This document shows positions 50,730-60,433 of a stretch of 64,000 nucleotides of DNA, piece after piece; positions within the stretch are counted from its first letter, which is position 1, and every line of letters starts with the position of its first letter. Location of the stretch: positions 558,001 through 622,000 of the forward strand of contig NZ_CP031841.1 of NCBI RefSeq assembly GCF_003432385.1, written 5' to 3'. The translations under genes and the position numbers were made by a program. This DNA comes from Breoghania sp. L-A4. GTDB taxonomy: Bacteria > Pseudomonadota > Alphaproteobacteria > Rhizobiales > Stappiaceae. The notes beneath the pieces are model-generated. The model worked only from the letters and a program-made list of their open reading frames with translations. It was not told the DNA's origin and ran no database searches.

Positions 50730-52445
50730 TCACGCGGCGCTGACTTCCTGCAGGAAGTGGTTGATTTCCTGCCGCAACTGGTCGGTCTTGCCGGTCACCG
50801 CCGTCGACGCGTTGAGTACGTCTTCCGCCGATGCGTTGGTCTGGGCGACCGCCTGTGACAGCGTGGCCATGTTGCCGGTCACCGCGACCGTGCCCTGGGC
50901 GGCCTGCTGCACGTTGCGCGAGATGTCGACCGTCGCCGCTCCCTGCTCCTGGACCGCGCTGGCGATCGCCGAGGTGTAGCCATTGACCTCGTCCATGGTG
51001 CGCGTGATCTCGCCAATGGCTTCCACGGCTTCCGTTGTGGAGCTCTGGATCGCGGCGATCTGCGCGCCGATTTCCTCGGTGGCCTTTGACGTCTGGGTGG
51101 CCAGCTCCTTCACTTCCGACGCCACGACCGCGAACCCCTTGCCCATCTCTCCGGCGCGCGCGGCCTCGATGGTGGCGTTCAGCGCCAGCAGATTGGTCTG
51201 CTCGGCGATGTCTTGGATCAGGCCAATGACCTCGCCGATCTTGTTGGCCGCGTTGGCCAGCGAGGAAATCTTCTCGTTGGTGGACTGGGCGCCGATCGTC
51301 GCCCGGCCGACGATTTCCGTTGTCTGGCCGACCTGGCGGCTGATTTCGGAGATCGAGGAGGAGAGTTCCTCAGCGGCACTTGCGACCGTCTCGACGTTAC
51401 CGGTGGCTTCCTCGCTGGCGGCGGCCGTCTCACTGGCCTGGCCGGCGCTCTCGCGCGCAATGTCGGTCAGCGCGCGGGCGGTCTCTTCCATGCCGTGCGC
51501 CGTCTCCTCGACGGAGTCGATCATTCCCTGAACCGTGTTGCGGAAACCGTCGATGAGCTGCTCGGTGCGCTTCTGGCGTTGCTCGCTGGCGGCGCGGTCG
51601 CTGGCTTGCTCCGCGGCGATTGCGACGCGCTCCAGTCCCCGTTGCTGGAAGGTGCGCACCGATTTCGCAAGTTCACCGATCTCGTCACTGCGTTCGGTGT
51701 AGGGCAGGTCGGCTTCAAAATCGTCGTTCGCGATCTTCTGGGTGATCGCGGAGAGCACCGGCAGCGGCTTGAGAAGAATGCGGGAGATGAACACGCTGAG
51801 GGTGCCGGAAACCGCGAGAACGATGACGAAGGCGAAGGCGAGCTTGCCGAGGATCTCGCCGATGATGGCGTTGATCTCGTCTTTCTTCACCCCGGCGTAG
51901 AGGATACCCGTGACCTCGCCGGCCTTGGAGAAGATCGGCTGGTAGATGGTGTAATACGGCAGCCCCAGGATCACCGCCTCGCCGCGGAATGTCTTGCCAC
52001 CGGTGAGGACCGGGTAGACGGCGCCCTTCTGCCCCAGGGGGGTGCCCACGGCGCGCTTGCCGTCGGGTTTGACGATGTTGGTCGTCTTGCGCCAGAAATC
52101 ACGGCTCTCGGGGTCCCATTGGAACACGGTCGCGGTTTCGCCGGTCATGCGGCCGACGGTGTCGATCATGCTGTGTTCTTCAAAATCCGGGAATTGATCG
52201 ACGACGATCTTTTCGACGTTGCCATCCTTGCCCCAGCTTACGTTTACGCCGTCGACGGTGCGCTCGAGAATGGTGGCGGCGACACGGAGGCTGGCGTTCT
52301 GGCCATCTGTCGCCTGCTCGCGAACCTTGTCGGAAATGATGGAATAGACGACAAGACCAATTGCGGAAATGGATGCGGCGATCATGATCACGGAGACGAC
52401 TGTCATCGCGGTCGAGATACGCAGGCGTGAAACGTTGAATTTCAT
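50730..52445 (-). CDS. Methyl-accepting chemotaxis protein, single-Cache sensor (Cache_3 type)
   Basis: This 571-residue chemoreceptor has a membrane helix at about 14-34. A periplasmic Cache domain follows, with DTVGRMTGETATVFQWDPES, VKPDGKRAVGTPLGQKGAVY and PYYTIYQPIFSKAGEVTGIL, features of Cache_3-Cache_2 sensors that bind small acids or amino acids. A second helix at about 190-212 precedes HAMP (PLPVLSAITQKIANDDFEAD) and the signalling domain with tip at about 411. The end is FLQEVSAA. A 10-base-pair inverted repeat lies about 90 bases upstream of the start. Confidence 0.95.
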   Translation of the reverse strand: MKFNVSRLRISTAMTVVSVIMIAASISAIGLVVYSIISDKVREQATDGQNASLRVAATILERTVDGVNVSWGKDGNVEKIVVDQFPDFEEHSMIDTVGRMTGETATVFQWDPESRDFWRKTTNIVKPDGKRAVGTPLGQKGAVYPVLTGGKTFRGEAVILGLPYYTIYQPIFSKAGEVTGILYAGVKKDEINAIIGEILGKLAFAFVIVLAVSGTLSVFISRILLKPLPVLSAITQKIANDDFEADLPYTERSDEIGELAKSVRTFQQRGLERVAIAAEQASDRAASEQRQKRTEQLIDGFRNTVQGMIDSVEETAHGMEETARALTDIARESAGQASETAAASEEATGNVETVASAAEELSSSISEISRQVGQTTEIVGRATIGAQSTNEKISSLANAANKIGEVIGLIQDIAEQTNLLALNATIEAARAGEMGKGFAVVASEVKELATQTSKATEEIGAQIAAIQSSTTEAVEAIGEITRTMDEVNGYTSAIASAVQEQGAATVDISRNVQQAAQGTVAVTGNMATLSQAVAQTNASAEDVLNASTAVTGKTDQLRQEINHFLQEVSAA

Positions 52446-52914
52446 GACTGTTCCAATCTAGGCTCCACCTGAAGTGGCATGACTTCGGTGATGCACAGTA
52501 GTTCAACTGCGACAATATTTAATTGATTGTAAAGGAACACTTTCAAATGCGCGTATGAAAGTGTTTGCCGTGTTACGCAGGAACTGTTGTCAAGGTGGAT
52601 CATGTAACGCGAGACGGTCCATTCAGGCGCACGGACGTCTGAAAAGGGAGCGGCATTGCGGCGTTTTCGCATGCGGAGAACGCCGACGCGGCCATTGAAG
52701 CCCGGCCGCGGGTATATGCTTGAATCGCATCGCGGAGACGGGTTGCAGCGCGCCGGAGGGTTGGTGTGGATCCGGGAAGAGACCCGAAACACCGCGGCCG
52801 CGGCTCATGAGCGCGTGACATGCCCAAGGGCGCGCACCCCGGGTGTGCCGGTTGGGCACGCGCGGGATGCGCCGTGGCTCGGCGGTTTGCGGCGCCGCGC
52901 TCACGGCATCGCTG
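52446..52914. other. Intergenic region between chemoreceptor genes, 469 bases
   Basis: The 52446-52600 part is AT-rich and carries the promoter region and inverted repeat of the gene at 52445. The remaining GC-rich 300 bases show no supported gene. Short open frames there are the 3' flank and antisense of the neighbouring chemoreceptor. Confidence 0.5.
52536..52565. promoter_or_regulatory. Perfect 10-bp inverted repeat upstream of a chemoreceptor gene
   Basis: AACACTTTCA (52536-52545) and TGAAAGTGTT (52556-52565) are separated by exactly ten bases. It lies about 90 bases upstream of the chemoreceptor start at 52445. Half-site spacing of two helical turns suggests a dimeric repressor or activator site, or a leader hairpin. 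The regulator is unknown. Confidence 0.5.
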
Positions 52915-54591
52915 TCAGGCGGCGGCGACATCGCGGAGGAAGGTGGCGATCTCCTCACGGAAGCGCTGTGTGTTCTCGGACGCATCCGCGGTCGCCGTCA
53001 GCACGGACTCGGCCGAGCGGTTGGTTTCCTTCACGGCCTTGTCGAGCTCGGAGATGCTGCCCACCACCGTCTGGGTGCGCGACGCCGCGCTCTGGATATT
53101 GCGGCTGATCTCGTTGGTTGCGGCTCCCTGTTCCTCAACCGCCGCCGCGATGGCGCCCGTGTATTCGTTGACGTCGTCCATCGTTTTGGTGATGCCGCCG
53201 ATCGCATCGACAGCCTGTGCGGTTGACGACTGGATCGCCGAGATCTGGGTGCCGATTTCCTCCGTCGCCTTCGACGTCTGGGTCGCCAGTTCCTTCACTT
53301 CCGCAGCAACGACGGCAAAGCCCTTGCCCATCTCGCCGGCCCGCGCCGCCTCGATGGTGGCGTTGAGCGCCAGCAGGTTGGTCTGTTCCGCGATCGCTTG
53401 AATCAGCGAGACCACATCGCCGATCTTGGAGGCGGCTGTGGCGAGGCTGGCGACCTTCTCGTTGGAGGATTGCGCCGCATGCGTCGCCTGATTGACGATG
53501 GCCGTGGTGCGGCTGACCTGCTGCGAGATCTCGGAGATCGACGAGGCGAGTTCCTCTGCGGCACTTGCGACCGACTGGACGTTGTCGGAGGCTTCTTCCG
53601 ATGCGCCCGCGGCGTCCTGGGCCTGCGTGGCGCTTGAGGAGGCGACGCTGTCCAGCGCCCGAGCGGTCGCTTCCAGGCTGGTATTTGTCGTATCCACCGC
53701 GCCGAGCAGATCCTGCGAGGTGGATCGGAAGGCGTCTATCAGAGACTCGATGCGCTGCTGGCGCTCCTCGCGGGCGACAAGCCCCGCCGCCTGTTCGTCT
53801 TCCAGGCGCGCCTGCGCGATCGCGTTGGTGCGGAACACGTCGACGGCGCGCGCCATCTCGCCGATCTCGTCCGTGCGGCCGATCTCGGCGATCTCCATGT
53901 CGGTCCTGCCCTCGCGCAGGTCGTCCATGACCGCGCTCAGATGTCCCAGAGGTTTGGTAATGGAGCGAACAAGCAGGCGCGCCGCGAAGCCGAGGACGAT
54001 GACGACCGGAAGCGCGAGCATCAGCAAGGTGTAGACCTGGTTCCAGAAGATGGCCTCCAGGTCGTCGACATAGACGCCAGTGCCAACGATCCACTGCCAG
54101 GGCTGGAAGCCCTCGACATAGGAGATCTTGGCAACCGGGACATCGCTTCCAGCCTTGGGCCAGTAGTAATCGACAAGCCCCGAGCCATTGGCCTTAACGA
54201 TCGCCACGAACTCGGAAAAGATGCGCTTTCCGTTGACATCCACCATGTCGGTGAGGTCTTTGCCTTCGAGTTCCGGCTTGACGCCGTGCAGGACGACCTT
54301 CGCATTGTAGTCGTTGACCCAGAAATATTCAGAGCCCGAATACCGCAGTTGCCGAATGGTATCCGCCGCGCGCGTCTTGGCCTCATCCTCTGTCATGAGG
54401 CCTGACGTGGCGGCATCATGGTTGACCTTCAGGATGCTTATGACCGTTTGCGTGATGTGCTTGAGTTCCGACCCGCGTTGCTCATAGAGCGTGGAACGCT
54501 GCTGAAACACCAAGATGGCGGCCAGAATGATAGCCCCGAACGAACAGGCGACGACCAGAACGCTGAGCCTGGCACCAATATTCCAACGCAT
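52915..54591 (-). CDS. Methyl-accepting chemotaxis protein, single-Cache sensor (sCache_2 type)
   Basis: This 558-residue chemoreceptor has a membrane helix at about 9-31. Its periplasmic sCache_2 domain is recognised by RYSGSEYFWVNDYNAKVVLH, LEGKDLTDMVDVNGKRIFSE, GSGLVDYYWPKAG and FQPWQWIVGTGVYVDDL, a fold that binds small carboxylates such as propionate or pyruvate in other bacteria. A second helix at about 190-210 precedes HAMP (LGHLSAVMDDLREGRTDMEI) and the signalling domain with tip at about 400. The end is FLRDVAAA. It is the first of the four tandem genes. Confidence 0.95.
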   Translation of the reverse strand: MRWNIGARLSVLVVACSFGAIILAAILVFQQRSTLYEQRGSELKHITQTVISILKVNHDAATSGLMTEDEAKTRAADTIRQLRYSGSEYFWVNDYNAKVVLHGVKPELEGKDLTDMVDVNGKRIFSEFVAIVKANGSGLVDYYWPKAGSDVPVAKISYVEGFQPWQWIVGTGVYVDDLEAIFWNQVYTLLMLALPVVIVLGFAARLLVRSITKPLGHLSAVMDDLREGRTDMEIAEIGRTDEIGEMARAVDVFRTNAIAQARLEDEQAAGLVAREERQQRIESLIDAFRSTSQDLLGAVDTTNTSLEATARALDSVASSSATQAQDAAGASEEASDNVQSVASAAEELASSISEISQQVSRTTAIVNQATHAAQSSNEKVASLATAASKIGDVVSLIQAIAEQTNLLALNATIEAARAGEMGKGFAVVAAEVKELATQTSKATEEIGTQISAIQSSTAQAVDAIGGITKTMDDVNEYTGAIAAAVEEQGAATNEISRNIQSAASRTQTVVGSISELDKAVKETNRSAESVLTATADASENTQRFREEIATFLRDVAAA

Positions 54592-54836
54592 GAGTATACC
54601 TCACAAGGAGTTCTTTTCTCATGTTGTGCGCACAAAACGTAAATTATCTATGATTGTAAATTGGAATGGTGAAATATAGATGGGCATATAAGGAGTATTA
54701 CTTAAGTTAAACTGCCTGTTCTATTTAAATAGCGGCGCAGTCCGGCGCATGAGCTCGCGGAAACCGTGCGTTGATCCGAAGTGCCGCAACGGATGGCGTG
54801 CTGAATGACCGTGAGACGCCAAGGGCGCACGGCTCC

Positions 54837-55598
54837 TCAGACGTGCTGGCCGCCGTTGATGTGGATCTCGGCGCCGGTGACGTAGGAACTCGGAGACGTG
54901 CACAGGAAGTGGATCGTCTCGGCGACCTCCTCCGGCCTGCCCAGGCGGCGAAGCGGAATGTCCTGGATCATGTTCTCGGTGCCCGGCGAGAGGATCGAGG
55001 TGTCGATCTCGCCTGGAGCGATGGCGTTGACGCGCACGCCGTGCGGGCCGAAGTCAGCCGCCATTTCGCGCGTCAGTGAGGCCAGTGCCGCCTTGGATGT
55101 CGCATAGGCGGTGCCCGCGAATGGGTGGACACGGAGGCCGGCGATCGAGGTGACGTTGACGATCGATCCGCCCGCGGCCTTCAACTCGTGGAACAATCCG
55201 CGGGCCAGCATGATGGGCGCGAAAAAATTCACCTGGAACACGTCCCGCCACAGGTCCATGGGAGTGTTGAGAGAATCCAGCCGTTCACCGCTTTCGTTCT
55301 TCGGGCTGATCGCAGCATTGTTGACAAGTGCATTCAACTTTGATCCTTCTGCCTCCAGACGTCTGCGGATGTCCTCGACGGCGGCGCCAAGATTGTCGGC
55401 GTCTGACAGGTCAAGCTGGATGTGATCCTCGGGACCGGAGGGCCAGGGGCACTTGTCGGAGAAGGCGAAGCGTGAACACGTGATGACGCGCCAGCCGGAG
55501 GCGGAAAACCGCTTCACGGTGGCGTGACCGATGCCACGGCTTGCGCCTGTGAGGACGATCACCTTGCGCGGACCGGTATCTGTATCGAGGTCGCTCAT
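54837..55598 (-). CDS. Short-chain dehydrogenase/reductase
   Basis: This is a classical SDR of 253 residues. It has the cofactor motif TGASRGIG, NNAA in ALVNNAAISPK, the catalytic Ser in VNVTSIAGL, and YATSK as the Tyr-Lys pair. It ends with the usual SPSSYVTGAEIHINGGQHV. Cofactor preference is not clear from the motif alone. It stands alone between the chemoreceptor cluster and the divergent bfd-bfr pair, with about 260 bases to bfd in which no known iron-regulator box was found. Confidence 0.92.
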   Translation of the reverse strand: MSDLDTDTGPRKVIVLTGASRGIGHATVKRFSASGWRVITCSRFAFSDKCPWPSGPEDHIQLDLSDADNLGAAVEDIRRRLEAEGSKLNALVNNAAISPKNESGERLDSLNTPMDLWRDVFQVNFFAPIMLARGLFHELKAAGGSIVNVTSIAGLRVHPFAGTAYATSKAALASLTREMAADFGPHGVRVNAIAPGEIDTSILSPGTENMIQDIPLRRLGRPEEVAETIHFLCTSPSSYVTGAEIHINGGQHV

Positions 55599-55860
55599 CG
55601 CGTGTGCCTTGTCATTCTTCTAGGGGCTTCGTGTCCCGGAGGACACGGCGCTGTCGAATGGTGGGAAGTTGTTGGCGGTTTTCAACCAAGTGGCGTGTCA
55701 CCGTATCGTATCCCCGCAATGACCGCCATGTACGTTTGGTCAGCATGGCCTGCATGTATGTCGGGAATGCAAGACTGCCAAGTGCGCCGGGTCAGGCAAT
55801 CAAGCCAGGTGGGCCGAGAAGGGTCCCCGAGCCAAATGTGATTCTGTAGGCATTCAACGA

Positions 55861-56118
55861 ATGATCATCTGTTCCTGCAATGTGTTGAGCGACAAGGACC
55901 TGGCGCGCGCGGCGAGTGAAATTCGCGACACGCCCGGCGGACGCATCGTCACTCCCGGCGGCGTTTTCAAGCGGCTCGGCTGCCGGCCGCGGTGCGGCAA
56001 TTGTTTCCCGCTGGTCGTGAAAGTGATACATGAGATGCAGAGCGGGCGCGAAGACGACACGCGCGACAACGCGTGCGCGCACGCCGGCTCCGCCAAGGAT
56101 CGCCAGTTGAACAGGTAG
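55861..56118 (+). CDS. bfd: Bacterioferritin-associated ferredoxin
   Basis: Bfd is a (2Fe-2S) protein that binds bacterioferritin and reduces its heme to release stored iron. The 85-residue product has the Fer2_BFD-type cysteines: CSC near the N-terminus (MIICSCNVLSD) and the pair in CRPRCGNC, a CxC...CxxC pattern with the expected spacing. It begins with the ATG at 55861 and is followed after 37 bases by bfr, the standard arrangement. Confidence 0.93.
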   Translation: MIICSCNVLSDKDLARAASEIRDTPGGRIVTPGGVFKRLGCRPRCGNCFPLVVKVIHEMQSGREDDTRDNACAHAGSAKDRQLNR

Positions 56119-56155
56119 ATCGCCACACACGCCGCAAATCTAAGGAGTCCTTCAC

Positions 56156-56640
56156 ATGAAAGGTGAACCCGAGGTCATCGAATATCTCAACAAGGCGTTG
56201 CGCCATGAGATGACGGCCGTGAACCAGTACTGGGTTCATTACCGGCTGACCGAGGATTGGGTTTTGCCCGTTTCGCCGCCAAGGAACGGGAGGAATCGAT
56301 CGAGGAAATGCAGCACGCCGACAAGCTCGTGCAGCGCATCATCTTCCTCGAAGGCCATCCGAACATGCAAAGCCTCGACCCTCTGCGTATCGGCCAGAAC
56401 ATCAAGGAAGTCCTGGAGTGCGACCTTGCCGGCGAATACAGCGCCCGCGCCCTCTACAAGGAATCCCGCGAGGTCTGCCACGACAAGGGCGACTACGTGA
56501 CCATGAAGCTGTTCGAAGAGCTGATGGCGGACGAGGAAGGTCATATCGACTACCTCGAGACCCAGCTCGAGCTGCTGGAATCGATCGGCGTCGCAAACTA
56601 CATGCAGACGCAGGCGGTTCCGGCCAACGAAGCCGAGTAA
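56156..56640 (+). CDS. bfr: Bacterioferritin, frameshifted
   Basis: This is a heme-containing iron-storage protein that forms a 24-mer. The N-terminus [19 protein letters not shown] carries the first ferroxidase Glu. The frame breaks after HYRLTEDW, and the rest ([20 protein letters not shown] onward, with the heme-ligand Met and ferroxidase EEMQH) is one frame away. Adding a G to the run 56259-56261 (giving TGGGG) restores a protein of about 161 residues with full family length. The start has AAGGAG at normal spacing. A terminator follows that overlaps the end of the convergent ynjD. Confidence 0.93.
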
Positions 56641-56676
56641 GGCGCGCCGGGTGTTCCCGGCCGCGCTTGCAGCAAT

Positions 56677-57384
56677 TCACGAGGCGGCCGGAGAATCTTC
56701 GGCCGCCTTTTTTCGTGCCCTGTCAGGGGCGTCGAGATCCACGCGGGCGCCGCCGGCGGCTTCCGCATCCCGGATGTCATGGGTGACGAGCAGCATCGGC
56801 AGGTTGCGCGCCCGCGCCATGGTGAATACCAGCTCCCGGACCTGGTCGCGCAACGCCATGTCGAGCTTGGAGAAGGGTTCGTCCAGCAGCAGCGCGCGCG
56901 GCCGCGACAGCAACACGCGCATCAAGGCGACCCGCGCCCGCTGGCCCCCTGACAGGGTCGCGGGATCGCGGTCTTCGCACCCGGTCAGGGACACATCGGC
57001 CAGAGCGCTGACGGCCAGCGCGCGCCGTTTGCCGCGCGCCCCGCCCTCCGGGATGGCGAACATCAGATTCTGCACCACCGACATATGCGGAAACAGCAAG
57101 TCGTCCTGAAACAGCAGGCCGACGTGGCGCCGGTTGGCGGGCAGGAGGGACACGTCCTCGCCGTCGAGCAGCACCTGCCCGGACGCGCTGAAGGCGGGCG
57201 CGAGAAACCCGCCGATATAGGCGAGCAGGGTTGATTTCCCCGAGCCGCTCTCGCCCATGACCGTCAGCGCCTCGCCCGGCGCGATGTGCGCATCGATGTG
57301 CAGGAGCTGCCGCTCTCCCCTCGCGATGCGGACGTTGCGCAGGGTCAGGCCGGCGGCATCATTGGGCGCGCGGTACAGGGTCAT
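56677..57384 (-). CDS. ynjD: ABC transporter ATP-binding protein, YnjD type
   Basis: This is the ATPase of an ABC importer, 235 residues. Walker A GESGSGKST lies at 44-52, signature LSGGQ at 144-148, Walker B ALLLDEP at 164-170, and the switch His in VTHDIRDAE. It overlaps the upstream permease gene by four bases (ATGA). The frame is open far upstream, but that is antisense-type drift through the permease. Its last dozen codons (KKAAEDSPAAS) are read from the DNA of the convergent bfr terminator, so the tail may be non-essential. Confidence 0.92.
   Translation of the reverse strand: MTLYRAPNDAAGLTLRNVRIARGERQLLHIDAHIAPGEALTVMGESGSGKSTLLAYIGGFLAPAFSASGQVLLDGEDVSLLPANRRHVGLLFQDDLLFPHMSVVQNLMFAIPEGGARGKRRALAVSALADVSLTGCEDRDPATLSGGQRARVALMRVLLSRPRALLLDEPFSKLDMALRDQVRELVFTMARARNLPMLLVTHDIRDAEAAGGARVDLDAPDRARKKAAEDSPAAS
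56681..56713 (+). terminator. bfr terminator inside the 3' end of ynjD
   Basis: AGGCGGCCG (56682-56690) pairs with CGGCCGCCT (56700-56708) and is followed by a run of six T. It lies 41 bases after the bfr stop and overlaps the last codons of the convergent gene. Confidence 0.88.
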
Positions 57385-59062
57385 TCGCTGTGCCTCATGG
57401 CGGCGCGGTTGCGGTAGAGCAGTGCGGGGACACCCAGCGCGATGGCGAAACCGAAGAACGGCAATGCCATCTGGATCAGCGCGTAGATCGCGATCAGCCG
57501 CCGGTTGCCGCCCGAGGCCAGCGCGACGGCTTCGGTGGTCACCGTCGCCCAGCGCCCGCCGCCGATCAGCAGCGTCGGCAGGTACTGGCTGACGGACACG
57601 GCAAAGCCCACCGCGGCTGCCGTCAGAATGGGGCGCAGCATCATCGGCAGGCGAATGCGCCAGAAGATGCGCGCGGGGCCCGCGCCAAGGCCCGCCGCGA
57701 CGTGGGCGTAGCGCATGTCCCAGGCGCGCCAGGGATCGCCGAGCGACAAAAACATGTAGGGCAGCACGAAGAGGAAGTGCGCGGCCACAAGCGCGATCCA
57801 GCGGCTGCCGACGCCGCTGACGAGAAACAGGAATTGCAGGCCGAACAGGAAGGCCACCTGCGGCACCAGAAGGGGCGCGTAGACGAGGACCAGGGCGCGG
57901 CGGCTGATCGGGCGGGAGGTCCGAAGTTCGTTCTCGAGACATCCGATGGTCAGGATCGTGGCACAGGCGAGCGCGCCGAGACCCACTGACAGCGTGGTCG
58001 CGATCGCCGCGCCGGCCTGCGGCAGGGCCTGGCTCCAGTTGGCAAGCGTCATGGCGCGCGGCAGCGGATCGGGAAAGGACCACAGCCCCGCGAAAGACCA
58101 GGGCACCAGCGCCAGAACGCCGCCGATCACCAGTGCTGCCAGAAGCGCCGTGGCGCAGGCCATGAGCGCACGCGGGCCGATGTCCCTCGGGTAGCGCCGC
58201 CCGTCGGCGAGCATGCTGCCCGCGAGCCGGGCGACAAGCCGTTCGCCCGCGAGCCACAGGATGATGGCCGCAGCCGTGACGCCCAGTTGCAGCATGGCGC
58301 CGGCGGAAGCCTGAAAACGCATCGCCAGATCGGGATCGTTCATCCAGCGCGTGAGCTGGACCGCGAGCGTCGGCGGGCGCGTTGGACCGAGGATCAGCGC
58401 CACATCGACCACCGAGGACGCATAGACGATCACCGCGAGCACGGGCAGACGGATTTTCGGATAGATCCGCGGCAGCACGATTTTCATCCAGCCGGAGATC
58501 CGGCCGTATCCGAAGCTGCCTGAAACCCGCATCAGTCTCTCGGCGTCGGTCTGCGGCAAGGCGGCCAGCACCATCAGAAACAGGAACGGCACTTCCTTGG
58601 CGATCAGACCGAGCATCATCGCAAGACCCAGGGGATCGTGGATGATCAGCACGTCCGGCGGGCGGTCCAGGCCCGTCGCCCAGGGGACAGCAAGCGCATG
58701 ATCCAGCCCGAGGGAGCGATGAGAAAGGCGAGCCCGAAGGCGGCCGCCGCATGTGGCACCGACAGCAGCGGCGATAGCAGGCGATGGAGCACGGAAAACA
58801 GGCGGCTGCCGCTCCAGCCGGCGACAAAGCCGAGCACGATGCCGAGCGATATGGCGGAGGTTGCCAGCGCCACCCACAGGCTGAGCCACGCGGATCGCCA
58901 GATTCCGGGCGCCTCCAGCAGCGCCCGCCAGGCATCAAGGGTGAGCGCCGTTCCGCCAAGCGCCGGAAAATAGCCGAAGGCGGGCAGCGCGACGCCGGCG
59001 AGCCCGGCCACGACCGGGCCGATCAGCACGGCGGCGGTCACGGCAGGGAAGAGGCGCAGCAT
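57381..59062 (-). CDS. ynjC: ABC transporter permease (fused, YnjC type), frameshifted
   Basis: This is a fused permease with about twelve membrane helices, equivalent to two binding-protein-dependent permease domains. The first part from ATG 59062 reads MLRLFPAVTAAVLIGPVVAG to IAPSGWIMRLLSP and then loses frame. The second begins WATGLDRPPDVLII and runs to the stop at 57381, with the second permease half after about residue 310. Adding one C at the run 58683-58686 joins them into about 560 residues, the length of YnjC-like fused permeases. It lies between the binding protein and the ATPase genes. Confidence 0.88.
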
Positions 59063-59094
59063 CCGGTCGGGTCGCCTGTCTATGGGTTCATGAG

Positions 59095-60342
59095 CTAGCC
59101 GGCGCCGTAGCGGCCGAGCCAGACCTGCTCCAGCCGGGTCATCCAGCTGGCGTGTGGCTCGGGCAGCGTTCGGCCCAGCTCGGCCGGGCTCAAGGTGGCG
59201 ATGCCCAGGTCCAGCGCGTCGAAGCGGGCCTTGTCCTCAGGGGCAAGAGCATCCACCGCCAGCACGGTGGGATCGCCCCAGATGGCCGGATCCTGCTTGT
59301 GCGCCTGGGCCAGCGGCGACATCAGGAAATTGGCCGTGACCATGGCGCCGGCGGTGGCGTTGGCGTTGAAGGGTATCGCTACAAAATGGGTGTTGCCGAT
59401 GGTGCCTCCGTCGAAAACGAACGTGCGCACGCTGTCGGGCAGTTCCTTGTTGGCGATCGCATTGGAGGCCGCGGCCGGGTTGAAGCTCATCGCGATGTCG
59501 ATCTCGCCGTCGGCGAGCAACTGGCGTAGCGCGTTGCCGTTTTGCGGAAACACCCGGCCCGAACGCCACAAGACGGAGTGCAGCGCGTCGAGATAGGCGA
59601 GCAGCGGGGCCGTGACCGTGTCGAAATTCTCGTCTGTCGCAGGCAGCATGAGAACTGAGGGGTCGGGCGCCAGCTCGTAGAGCGCCTGTTTGAGGAAGGT
59701 GGTGCCGATGTAGTCGGGTGGCTGCGGATAGGTGAAGCGGCCGGGATTGGCCCTGGCCCATTCCAGCAGGGCCGCGGCGGAGCGCGGCGGCTCTGTCAGC
59801 CGCGCGGTATCATGCATGAACACCAGTTGCGCCATGCCCCAGGGGGCTTCCAGCCCCTCGGTGGGCACGGTGAAATCATTGGCGACGCTCGGCTTGCCGG
59901 CGACATCCACAAAACGCCAGTTCGGCAGCTTGTCGGCCCAGCCCGTGTCCAGCAACAGGCCCTCGCGCTTCATGGCGGCGAAATTCTCGCCGTTGATCCA
60001 CACCAGATCGACCGCACCACCGGTGTCGATCCCGGCGGTCTTTTCCGCCAGCACCCGGCTGACCACATTGCCGGTGTCATCGACCTTGACCTGTTTCAGC
60101 GTCACCCCGTCGCGGTCCCGCAGAACTCCGGCGGCCCAGGCGATGTAGTCGTTGATCCGCGGCTCGCCGCCCCAGGCGTGAAAATACACCGTCTGGCCGC
60201 GCGCCTCGCTGCGCAGCGAGTCCCAGTCGGCGGGATCGGCGGCAAGTGCCGGGCCGGCAAGGCAGCCAAGGACCGCGAGCGCCGCGGCGAGTGATGAGGC
60301 AATCCGGGTTCTTGAGCGCCCGGGTGTCTTTGGAATGTTCAT
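59095..60342 (-). CDS. ynjB: ABC transporter substrate-binding protein, YnjB type
   Basis: This periplasmic solute-binding protein has 415 residues with a signal peptide (SSLAAALAVLGCLAGPALA, cut before ADPADW). The family motifs VYFHAWGGEPRINDYIAWAA, DLVWINGENFAAMKREGLL and the segment NAVPTEG-like VPTEGLEAPWGMAQLVFMHD match YnjB proteins. ATG 60342 with AGAAGG nine bases upstream is preferred over the longer frame. Together with the fused permease and ATPase it forms a YnjBCD importer. The substrate of this family is not established. Confidence 0.88.
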   Translation of the reverse strand: MNIPKTPGRSRTRIASSLAAALAVLGCLAGPALAADPADWDSLRSEARGQTVYFHAWGGEPRINDYIAWAAGVLRDRDGVTLKQVKVDDTGNVVSRVLAEKTAGIDTGGAVDLVWINGENFAAMKREGLLLDTGWADKLPNWRFVDVAGKPSVANDFTVPTEGLEAPWGMAQLVFMHDTARLTEPPRSAAALLEWARANPGRFTYPQPPDYIGTTFLKQALYELAPDPSVLMLPATDENFDTVTAPLLAYLDALHSVLWRSGRVFPQNGNALRQLLADGEIDIAMSFNPAAASNAIANKELPDSVRTFVFDGGTIGNTHFVAIPFNANATAGAMVTANFLMSPLAQAHKQDPAIWGDPTVLAVDALAPEDKARFDALDLGIATLSPAELGRTLPEPHASWMTRLEQVWLGRYGAG

Positions 60343-60433
60343 GGATGCAGCCTTCTTCCGCAAGCGCCACCGGTCCACGGCCCGCCAAGTATCATACTGA
60401 CATGTCTTGCGATTTTGTGCGACTGGCCGTCAA

